This document shows positions 1 through 10,315 of a stretch of DNA of 64,000 nt, piece by piece. This DNA comes from Brettanomyces bruxellensis. Lineage: Eukaryota; Ascomycota; Pichiomycetes; Pichiales; Pichiaceae. Location: positions 2,051,001 to 2,115,000 of the forward strand of contig NC_054690.1 of NCBI RefSeq assembly GCF_011074885.1, read 5' to 3'. The notes under the pieces were generated by a model. That model ran no database searches. It was not told where the DNA came from and was given only the letters and a program-made list of their open reading frames with translations. Every line of letters starts with the position of its first letter. Positions within the stretch are counted from its first letter, which is position 1. A program made the position numbers and the translations under genes.

Positions 1-1095
1 AACATTTTTGAGACACGTGTACTGGGCTCTGTTGGCGTTGAGGTGCTTTTTAAGCTGGTCCTTGCGGAAAAAACGCTTTCCGCAACCCCATTTTGTACCG
101 TCCACAAGTTCGCCTGCGCACACAAAGCGCTTCACACTGTTTGTATGCTGCTCCTTGTTGTGTCTAATGTAGTCAGACTTTCTCTTAAATCTCGAGTGGC
201 ACACATTGCATTCGAAGCGCTTCTCATCAGAGTGCGCCGAGAGCTTGTGAACTAACATATTGTGTCTTCTTGTGTACTCCTTTCCGCAGTGATCGCACCG
301 GAAAAGCTTCTTTGCTTTGATTTTAAGATGGGTGCGCTGGAAAGGCTTGACCTCCACGAAGCCGCGCACGGGTTGCGCCGAAGATGGCGGTGTTGCGCTA
401 CCTAGCGAAGGCGGGCAGCTGTGCGTCGGATGGTGCGCAGGCTTGCCGCCTGTTGCCAGCGGCACCACCCATGGCGCTTGCGCAGGGAACGCTTGCGCAT
501 CTGCGGAGCGGAAGTAGCCAGGACCCGCATACGCTGGAATGCGCTGGGTCTCCGGGATGAAGGCGAGCTACATGGTTGGGCTGCTGTGGCCTGAGGAGAT
601 CATTGGGAGCAACTGCGCGCCGGCGTTTGCTTGCGCCTGCGCAGGTGCGGATGTTGGCGCTGGAGTTGGAACTGGCGCCCGTGCTGCTTGCACTGCCTGC
701 GCTGGCGCGGACCCAGGGGTGGCGCCAGGGGTGGGCGGATAGTACGTGTAGTATGCGGCGGCAGCGTCACCAGGCCGGCGGTAAACAACATTCAGGGGTG
801 CGCCCTTGGCCTGCAGCACCGGAAAGCCAGGCGCTCCAACAAAAGCAGACTGCGGATGCGGACCAAATGCAGGTCCAAACATTGGAATCCCAATCGGAAC
901 GTTCCGTGGTGTGCATTCAGTCGGCGAAAGAGGTGGGTATGAAACGGTGTAAGGATGCATTTGCGGAAAGATGGGTGGTAGGTTGGGAGCAGGAAGAACG
1001 TTGGCACGGTTAGAAATGGGTCCCACATTAGTCGGTGGAAGACTAAGTGGGGCAGTTCTTCTGGCTGGGAAGTTCATGGGTGAGACTGAAAGCAT
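1..1095 (-). pseudogene. Crz1-like C2H2 zinc-finger transcription factor, partial, interrupted by an in-frame TAG
   Basis: A reading frame opens at an ATG (1095) and runs to the window edge (365 codons, C-terminus missing) but is interrupted by TAG at 570-568, codon 176. The same frame stays open on both sides. Before the stop is a Pro/Ala-rich, low-complexity N-terminus. After it (about residues 267-360) lie three fingers: two of form C-x2-C-x12-H-x4-H and an atypical third with a long Cys-Cys loop (GTKWGCG followed by RKDQLKKH and a final Cys). That third finger matches the calcineurin-responsive factor Crz1. Such proteins bind CDRE-type promoters in the nucleus after calcium stress. A close paralogue lies at 9131-10315 and has no stop. 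The TAG could be a pseudogene lesion, readthrough or an assembly error. Finger family is confident; Crz1 orthology is not. Confidence 0.75.
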
Positions 1096-1954
1096 TCAGA
1101 GCGATGCGTTGATTAAAAACAACTGGTAGCGCTAGAAATGGAGTAAAAGTGACTGATTATTGCAGGAAAAGATAGTTGGTATTTAAGTTTGGGAAGTTTG
1201 GAGTGATGGGAAGGGGAAAGAAAGGAAGAGATGAAAGGGATAAGAAGAAGGGAAAGGAAGGAAAGGAAATGGAACAAAAGGAGATGAAGACTCGGTGATA
1301 AGAAATATGGAGGTGAGAAAAAGATGGGAAAGCGAAACCTTTTTAAAGGATGTGTAAGAAGCAAGTTTGAAAGGAAAATAGAAAATAAGAAAAGAGGATC
1401 GGCAAATGGAACACGGCGGTGAATAAACACGTAAGGATAAAGAGAGTCAGACATTGAGAAATTGAGACCAAAAGAAGATGGGGAATAACACATCAAGATG
1501 ACCGGTGTGCAGTAAAGTGAATGCAAGTTGGGACAGAAACATGGGCCCTAAGTGGAAGCGGGTGAATAGCCAAAAAAAAATAAAAAAATGCATACAAGGC
1601 CCGTTAATCCGTATTTGGATTCATTAACTTCGCATACTGCATTTTATTGTCTTCGATAGGTGTGCTTACATGATAGTTGCAAATTGTGTCCATATCTTTT
1701 AACACACACGCTTCCCGCATTGTTGGCCCAATACGCTTACACTTTTATTTTCTATTCTTTTGGGAAACAATTATCTGTAAACAACTCAACAATGGATTCT
1801 CCCACATTGTTTTGGCGCGGTTAGCATATTAAATATCCTTCCCATTCAATACTTGATCAATCTAAACTCTCGTTTTTTTTTTTTTTTTACTTTATCTGGT
1901 TCGTATAAGCCTTATTTTTACAGCATTATCAAGCAACTGCATTAATTTTTACGC

Positions 1955-1981
1955 TTTTTTTTTTTTTTTTTTTTTTTTTTT
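1955..1981. repeat. poly-T run of about 27 bases
   Basis: An uninterrupted T run lies inside the gene-free stretch, with a shorter one at 1869-1888. Homopolymers of this length exclude nucleosomes and are prone to sequencing length error. Confidence 0.85.
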
Positions 1982-4900
1982 CTTCCCTTCTTTCCTTCGT
2001 TTTGCAATTCATACCGCTTCTGACTAAATTCTTTGTTCCAAGCGCATGGCTGCCAGCTTATGTTTTTCCTGATCTTTTTATTCAACTTGCTAAATTATTC
2101 ATACGTAAGTTTTTTTTGTTTTTTCATATATATTTTTTCGTGCATTAACCTTTTTCTACTTCTATTTTTTCTATTTCCGATATTCCTGCATTGCTTACAA
2201 GATTTATAACACAGTAGCAATTATCAGCTGCTTTTCACATCAATACGCGTTTAAGCTTATACCATGACACCACCTGATAGCGTTCGTGACGCATTCAGGT
2301 TCACCTGCATTAATAGCTACACACTTGCAAACATCTTAAAACACTTCGGTTAAATAATTTCTTATTACTAATAATAATATTCTTTATGGCCAATAATGCT
2401 GTCATTGTTGTCAAATGTTACAATATTTTTTCGTTCTCCCTATCCCTAAACGCTGAAACATTTTGGATTATTCAGAACAATACAGATAAACCATCCGGAA
2501 CAATCATGCTTTTAATAGTGTCTTATTCAGCTGCTTTTTCTATCCAATATAAATGGTTATTTCCAGCTGCACCGGGGATATTCCCCAGGCTTCTTGTAAC
2601 CCGAGGGATGGATCTTCAAGACCTTCATGCCCCATATTTCCGTTGTCACAGCACGCTTTTAATTATTATGGGCCTTAGACAGAACATTTTTATCTGGATT
2701 AAAAGCTAATTTCGTTCTATTTTTTTACAATTGATGAAACTTTCTTCCTTATGAACTTCGATATTTTTACCACTTGGCAATTTGGAGGAGTCGCGTTCTG
2801 ACCGCTTTGCGCCTACTTATTTAAGGTTACTCATGCTTTGGGTGATTTTCCTCGTTCACATTAGTTTAATTTGGCGGACCCCCGGGACTTATTTCGTTTC
2901 TTTCTCAGCCGTTGGTTGTACTACATAGCATTTTCTCTCTTTTTTGCTCACTTGTCCTTACTTTTTTTTTGCTTATTTCTATTCTTCTCCTTTTAGGCAG
3001 GTAAATAAGTGCTTTTTTACACGAATGGCGTACTCCTCGGTTCCCTCCCAAAGTTGCAGGCTTTGTTAGGCGTCTGTTTGAAGGTAGATGTTTCAGAATT
3101 ATTTGAGGCGTAGATTGGATCAATAGACAAAGGAGAGAGAAACAAAAAGAAAAGATGAAGCCGAGTAGTTTACGTTTTGCTTTTTAATTATTACGACATC
3201 GGTTTACCATCCCTTGACGCGCAAATCGAGTCTCCTCCGGGATGTATAGTCCAAGCCCAAGGAAGGAAGGGTCAGAAATCGCTCAATCCCAAAATCTGAA
3301 ACCGGATTCGGACCATTTAACACACAATACACGCTCTGGACGTATAAACAGGAAGTAATAATTACAAATCGGGAGATTGCGATTTATGAGACACCACACG
3401 GTGCAGCAAAGCAACGCAAAAGTGAACAATGCGATTTATTGTTTCGGAGATACTAAAATAATATAACATCAATAGGGATTGGGAAAATATTCACACGCCC
3501 TCGTGCATGAGAAAAAATCGGCAGTAGTTTTTTTAATTATTTAATTATTATTATTTTCTGATTCTTAAAAATTTGCAAGCATTATGCTCTAAGTAAATTC
3601 GGCACTCGGTAAATAGGCTAATTGACCTTGTCTTAAGCGCTTTCCCGACGGATTGGTATACTCAGGCCAAAAAGCGTATTCATGTACTTTGAAAAGAAAA
3701 AGTTCTGGCGGGCTCGGAGAACACAAAGAAGATAAAAAATTAAAAAAATAAAATTTGAAACAAAACAATTACTATTGTTGCTCACCAGGTGATTTTTCCC
3801 GCACCTAAATTTTTTTCGAGTCATTTTTATCGGGGAAGCACCACTAGAAAAACTAGAGGAAGAAGCCATAATCACCTGACGCCCAAATCCAATATTTATT
3901 AGAGATTAGAGCTTCCCCGATGACAAAATACTGTTGTTGGAAAACACCAGCATGAAGAAATTTGGGCGGACAACCCCACCCCAACATAGCAGTTGGTGTT
4001 TTGTTGAATTGACCCAATCCACACTTGGCACAATCCAACTTTGCATAATTCTTTCTATTCTAAGACTTGGGCTGGGAGGAGTAGCAGCGTGGAAGGCTGT
4101 GTAATTGCAGTGGATAAATATGGACCTTGTGGATTGTCTAAAAAATAGAACTTATTGGGAGTATGCAGTCACAGCCGTGGGATATATAAATTGGCAGACA
4201 ATTGACACTTTGATGAATGGAATTCGGAGCAGGAAAAATTTTAGTCATCCTTCTTCTCTCATCACATGCTACAAAGGCGGGTAAATCAAAGTTAGTGCAA
4301 TGCGTCGGCGGTTTTATCCGTTGTGCAAATTTTTTTTTGTATAGAGTTACAATCCAAAAACTTTATTTGCTTGCTTGTTTGTTTTACTTTGTCAGAGAAG
4401 CATAACCACAATAGAATATTCTGCTTTCAGCATTATTCTGGTGTTACGTCGGCATAATCTGAATGATAAATCGGAATATTTTCCTGAAAGAGGGTTACGA
4501 ATGTCACCAAGTGTTACAAAACAAAGCCGCTTTAGGTTTTATTGTGGGAAACAAATTTGGTTCATCTTGCCTATATTGTCTCATAGAACCGCTGGCACAG
4601 CATGCTGGCTTTAACGGACCAATTGATTCTTTTTCATCCGTGTACTCTTCTTCTCTTGTCTTCTTTATGAATCGTTTGTTTTCACTTCGTTTCTTTTTAG
4701 GACAACGTGATTGTTAACCAATTGCAACCTTAACTACTTGCGGTACCGTAGGAATGCATCGGGCACTGATGTCATAAATTAAGGCGAGGGAAAATGCAAA
4801 GGCAGGGACTAATAAAATTCTTCACTGACAATAAAGAACTGAAAGCACACTGAGCTGAGAAGGTGCCGCACAACAGTTATTAAACATAGATCCAATACAT

Positions 4901-7900
4901 TTAGCATCTGTCCAGTTAGATTTTAGTAAATTGCGAAGCACAAGGAAAAGCGTTTAGTGCTTTATTTTAAAGGGCCGATCTGAACATCTCGACCATTTTT
5001 AGTTCCTGCGGTGTTGGTGCCGGATCATTTTCACTTCCTGCGGAAGTACGGTATGTAGAAGCAGCAGCACATTTTTTTTTTAAATCTTGATTCTTCCATC
5101 AAATTCAGACACCATCCATAACCCAATCCAGTCACACTTAACGTAGATGATTAACAAATGTGAACACTTTAAGAACCAACCAAGATGAAAGTTCCTCAAG
5201 ATCACAATATCTTACAAAGAGGCCATTAATTGCTCCCATTTCTAGTCTTGCTTCTGCTTTTGAAGATTACCTAACCCCGTTCTTAGTAATAGCGCCTCCT
5301 TATTCAATCGTTTTTGTTTCTTCCTCTAAACGGCAACATTTTTTTTTTTTTGCAGGCCCCATTTACTTTTACCGAGAGAACAATTCGATTTGGGAGGAGC
5401 AGCTGGTCGGTACTAAAATTTCAAGCCAAATTCATAGTGTATCTGTCGGCCTCCTTACGACTCCTTATTTCTGTATTATTTTTTGCTTTTATTATTTTTT
5501 TTTATTTTTTTTGCTTTTATTATTTTTTATTATTTTTTTAATTTTTTTAATTTTTTTAGTATTTATTTTTTATTTTTTATTGACCAAAAATAAGCAACCC
5601 TCTGGCGATCCGTGACGAAGTCGTTTTGGATCACTTCACATTAATTAATCATTCGATTATGCTACATACTGGCTTCAAAATCAACTAGAACTAATTGAAA
5701 GATACGGGAATGCTCTAAGCTAAGCACAAAATGCTAGCTAACGTGCCAATTAAATTTACGTAGCTGCCATCATGGAGCTGGAAAGTATCCTCATGCCAAT
5801 ATTTTCTAAAAGACACATTGGCAATCAAATCATGATTGGACTCGAGCTTTGAGACTTCACAACCAAATTTAAGTAAATTCCTGAAATCTGGACCCTTCTA
5901 TACACTAAACGGCAACCAATGCTTTTTGACTTCAAGCCATAAAAATTTTGCCACACATTTTGTCACACCTTTTGCAATTGGAAACACGAGTTACAATCAT
6001 GTATCCAACTTCAAGTTACCAGGAAATTCGATCGACAACATGTCTGAATGTTCCAATACTACATCAAGATTGCTTAAGATTGACGATAAGAACATATTAA
6101 CGTGGCTTTCGGACCACATTAAGTGGAAAATTATGCACAAGGAGTACATCCATTTTTCTACATCTTAAGACTTGCTTATCATGAACTCCACAAGGATATA
6201 CTCAGAGTAGCTGCCATTTGCATCTCAAGTGCACTATTTAAATTGAAAGGGAGACAGAGATCGCGGAAAATTAACTTTTAAAAGAGATGTGGCATAATTT
6301 GTTGGAAAATGCTGCCATGCTTTTTTATTGAAGTGAGTCAGGAGTTTGGATACCAGAATGGCTTTTTTCGTTAAATCAAGATGAAAATTCATATTTGAAA
6401 GCAGAAAACAAAACACTCCTATCACGTTTATGTTGTTGGCTGTCGACAAAGTTGGATCAGGTGGTGATTTTGTCTGTTATCGTGTTAAAAAGCAAAATAG
6501 TGGCGGTACGAATCAAATGTCGGAAATTCAACAGAACCTCAGAATAACAATACTTTTTTTTGAACACATAGAAGCATAATTTCAATGTGACTATACGATC
6601 ACCTAAATAAGGAAAGTTGGATGTTTTGGAGATATATCACTAACGTGCGCTGGAAATGCGATTCAAAATTGATTCATTGCAGGATAGCCGGAAATTTGTT
6701 CAACCAACCATATATCCGGATATAGGTACTGCCCATATTGAGTACCTCACACTATTCTGTTCATTTAATATTAGGACATACTCCATTCATCTATCGTTAC
6801 AACATTCTTCCTTCAATTTTTGTGTAACACAGGTCAGAATATGTTGAAGGAGAACATCAATATGCGTTTATCATTTTTGTAATTTTTGCAATGGCTATCT
6901 TTGGTACACAGCGGAATTTCGATTTCAACGATATAGAAAGCAAAACCGCAGGGTAAGCGGTTGCTTTGCTTTGTCATCTTTTTATCTCACGATCGGGATC
7001 CTGGTAACATTTTGTTGCTTCTTTCACTTGGGCCTATGTTAACGTTTGAAGCAGTAAAACGTCTTGCTCTTTTTCATATTTTTCAAAAATTTGAGGGGCG
7101 ATGTATTTGGAACTGTGTAAGGTGGACATTTAACGCTGCAGACAGGTCTAGACGGCTCGTAACATATTTGACAACAATTTACTACTGGGTGCATTTATTA
7201 TTTTACGGGTTGCAACCTCAGAACTCGAGAAACTTGCATGTTGTTTTGCCTTAAATCAATTATTCTACCTAAAATAGATGGGTAAATGGGTTTCAAACAG
7301 CAAAAGATCAGTAGAAGATTCTGATTTGAAGACATTTAGCATGCAAATCGAGTACATGCTAAATAATAAAAGACGAAGACTTAGTTTGTTATCAAATGAC
7401 ACACTGAATCTGGTACGAAGGATTTTGAGGATTTCTTACGCTTTGATAGAATCATTACAATTTCTATGACTCCTATCAACACTTTGATATTGACAACAGT
7501 TTGCATGGCATACGATTGCAATAATGGACCTACTCTTTCCAAAACATCATTCAATATCATCATATTTGACGTCTACGCCTTCGGTACTCTAGTCTTGTCG
7601 ATTTTCTGGTTTTAAGTATTTTTTTTAGCTTGTTCAGGTATCCAACAGATGTCTAAATTTTGGCATTTAACGACTTCTAAAAAAGATCACACATGCAAAA
7701 TTACTTTTAGAAGTGAATATTAATTGAACCTTTTCTAAAAGATATAATCTTCTGAAAAATATTTCATATATCAGATTGCTTTTGAAAAAGAATGCGGTCA
7801 GAATATATTTACATTGTTATTTACTATTGTGAACCGACACTATGGTGCGGGGTAACATGACCTGCATAAACTTGCTTTAGAGGGAATCGGTATAAACCAC

Positions 7901-8889
7901 TGCTAACAATGCTGAATATTATAGCGGGTTTCTTTTCTTTTGGGTTATTCGTGATATATAATTTCCAGATTACCAAGATGCAAATATGAAGTAATTCATG
8001 TCTTACTGAAACTTTGCTACTGTCGTGTCATACAGCTTAAACATTTATACTTCTTATTCAGAAGTCGAAATATTTGAATATTTTCAAATCATCAACATCA
8101 AAGGAGCACACATACACTGTGCATGCATTCTCAAAATCAGTGTGAGGGAATTATAATGCGCTTTTCCGTTTGATATGAATTCAATGCACTTGAACAGACA
8201 CGCAAACAATACTATAAATCAAAAAAAGTTGAAGAACAATTAGGAGCCACAGATTTGATACAATGGTTACGGTTTAGTGAAGAGCTTTCAGTAATATTAC
8301 AAATATATTTAAACAGATTGGTACTTAGTGTGAATTCTAAGGATAAGATAGGATACAATATTTATTGGATTTGCGGTTGTAATTTCGACTTTAAGAGATG
8401 AATGCGAATATTTGTGCTCGTTGATTGTTAATTTGTGCGATAGTTTGATGTGTCAGTTTAAGTAACGCTTTAGTGACATGATAATGAGATGATGAAACTG
8501 AACTAGGAGATACGAATCAGGATTCAAAATCTCAATTCTGGATTTGCATATTGGCTTGCGGATAGCATTGAAAGTTGCAAATTGACGATCCACAATGATA
8601 TTTTCAAGGGGGTGATAATATGGAGATACAAATCAAAATCTGTCTGTATTCAGAGGACAAAATCAGGAAATAGAAATGGTGATCGGAGATACAAAGAACG
8701 ATATTATTGGAAGTATGAATTTGCAATGACTTGTGCTATTGAACGTGAGAGTAATTCGGAAGCGGTTCCGAGTATAGATATAGCGAGAGTATTGGAAGAG
8801 TCAGGTTGAAAGTGCTGCATTTGCTATATGACATGGAGAGTATCCGGATACAAACTGACAGTTCTGCGTGGTGAGCCAAGGATGACATC

Positions 8890-9075
8890 TAGAACTTTTA
8901 TGGTGATGATGAGGGATGAAGCAGCAAGAGATGAGTGATGATGTGATAAAGTGGAAATGAGATATAGTGATGAGGGATTAAGTGAGGAAAGATTAATTGA
9001 CGAAAGATTAAGTGATGGGAGGTAAAGTGATGGGAGATATACTAATCACAGATATAGTAATGATGACGGATAGAG
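8890..9075. repeat. degenerate tandem repeat 3' of the zinc-finger gene
   Basis: Imperfect copies of units such as AAGTGATGGGAG and GATTAAGTGA recur between 8890 and 9075, just beyond the stop codon (9131) of the minus-strand zinc-finger gene. The unit is roughly 12-20 bp and poorly conserved. It is one of many private repeats that sit at gene ends in this window. Confidence 0.6.
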
Positions 9076-9130
9076 AATAAATGCATCATTCATTCTCCGA
9101 ACAGTCACTCAACATCATATCGTCAAAACT

Positions 9131-10315
9131 TCACCCCGGTCTCATTAACAGCCCAAGACTGTCTCTAAATGCAGGCATCTTAGCGGATTTCTTGACAAGA
9201 ATGCCATGGGCCTCTACAGTAGCACCTATGGGAACAGAATTCAAGCATGTGGTGCCTGCTCTGGCAGCTCGCAAGTGACTTTTAAGTTGGTCTTTGCGAA
9301 AAAACCTCCTTCCACAGCCCCAGACTTTTCCATCGGGAAGCTTGCCGGAGCACACAAAGCGCTTTTCTTGACTCGTGTGCTGCTCGGTGTTGTGCCGGGT
9401 GAAATCAAACTTACGCTTGAAGTATCTGTCGCATTTCTCGCAGTGGTACATTTTTTGACTTGCGCGTGCCGACTGCTTGTGTGCGATCAAATTGTTCTTC
9501 CTTGTGTACGACTTCCCGCAGGTACGGCAGGTGAACCGCCGGTCCACGCTGCGAGATGACCTCCCGACGACCTTCACGTCAACGACTAGATCCTGGGAGC
9601 TGCTTGTATTCCGGGCGGGCGTCCGCAGACGCATCCTTACACCGGTCGTCGGCGCGTCGATCGACGGCGACGGTGCTTTTTTCGTGCCGCGAACATTATT
9701 CGGCAGGGCACTTAGAGCAACGGCAGGGGGTGGTACGAAGCCGTTAAAAGGCCCAACCCTGGCATATATCGGGTCGGCGGACTTCAGCACCGGCCGACCG
9801 ACCGTGTACAAGCCCGGGTCACTGTAGGCTGCCCGGTTTAGAGCTGCCTGCCGCGTCTGGGCGTACATAATTTGCTGTGGTGTCGTCTGGAGGTAATTCA
9901 TTGGATGACGATTCACAGAAACCGGAATTTCGAGCTGGATGGGTGCAGCAGGGTAGCCCGGGACGGCAGCCGGGGCCTGCGTGGTGGGGAAGGCCTTTAT
10001 GGCGGTGCCTGGCACGTAAGCGACCGGGTATACCGGGCGGAGACAGGAAAAATATGGATTATGCAGCGGATCAGGACCACAGGCCACAGTGGGCTCAGTA
10101 TGGGGTCCCGGGACAGAATACGAGACTGCCATAGGTATGCTGGAAACTCTCTCTGGAACAGGGCCAGGGATACCGACCAGGTTGTCGAATTGACCGATGA
10201 CTGTCGGAAAATTGGCCTGTGGATAAAAGGTCAGCGGGTAGGCGGCCATATCAGGCCTAATATCATCCGGGTGGCGGGAATCGCCGGCCGCCGCACGTGA
10301 TAGCTTCCTGTTCAT
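9131..10315 (-). CDS. Crz1-like C2H2 zinc-finger transcription factor
   Basis: A 394-residue nuclear DNA-binding protein with the start ATG at 10315. Residues 1-250 are a Pro/Ala/Tyr-rich, probably disordered activation region. Three fingers follow: finger 1 at 263-284, finger 2 at 292-314, and a third with the long loop GKVWGCGRRF and a C2HC ligand set, as in Crz1. In finger 1 the last ligand is Arg284 (codon CGC, 9466-9464), where the paralogue at 1-1095 has His, so this finger probably cannot bind zinc normally. I see no obvious PxIxIT calcineurin-docking motif, so regulation by calcineurin is unproven. Purine-rich repeats lie just 3' of the stop. The two paralogues are on the same strand about 8 kb apart, suggesting a local duplication. 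Function beyond a Crz1-type finger domain is inference. Confidence 0.85.
   Translation of the reverse strand: MNRKLSRAAAGDSRHPDDIRPDMAAYPLTFYPQANFPTVIGQFDNLVGIPGPVPERVSSIPMAVSYSVPGPHTEPTVACGPDPLHNPYFSCLRPVYPVAYVPGTAIKAFPTTQAPAAVPGYPAAPIQLEIPVSVNRHPMNYLQTTPQQIMYAQTRQAALNRAAYSDPGLYTVGRPVLKSADPIYARVGPFNGFVPPPAVALSALPNNVRGTKKAPSPSIDAPTTGVRMRLRTPARNTSSSQDLVVDVKVVGRSSRSVDRRFTCRTCGKSYTRKNNLIAHKQSARASQKMYHCEKCDRYFKRKFDFTRHNTEQHTSQEKRFVCSGKLPDGKVWGCGRRFFRKDQLKSHLRAARAGTTCLNSVPIGATVEAHGILVKKSAKMPAFRDSLGLLMRPG

Larger units (their letters stand above)
1096..9130. other. 8-kb stretch without a recognisable gene
   Basis: I find no reading frame here with family resemblance; the longest (up to about 150 codons) are low-complexity T-rich or random-looking. 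The first 400 bases (about 1190-1480) are strongly purine-rich on the + strand. They form the upstream region of the zinc-finger gene at 1-1095. Long T runs occur at about 1869-1888 and 1955-1981 (about 27 T). A T-rich block of TTTTTATT type lies at about 5470-5582. No tRNA, LTR or long inverted repeat was recognised by eye. For a yeast this is an unusually long empty interval. Confidence 0.5.

Noticed and set aside
1113..1526. A 137-codon minus-strand frame (Ser/Leu/Phe-rich)
   Set aside because: It is a translation of the pyrimidine-rich strand upstream of the zinc-finger gene, low in complexity and without a credible start context.
2386..2709. A 107-codon + strand frame in the gene desert
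   Set aside because: No recognisable domain, A+T-driven codon use and no neighbours; chance is sufficient.
5160..5615. A 151-codon + strand frame
   Set aside because: Its second half is an artefact of the T-rich tract (Phe/Leu/Ile runs). It could mimic a membrane protein but has no other support.
1096..9130. LTR retrotransposon remnants in the gene desert
   Set aside because: No TG..CA-bounded direct repeats and no Gag, protease, integrase or reverse-transcriptase motifs were seen in any frame.
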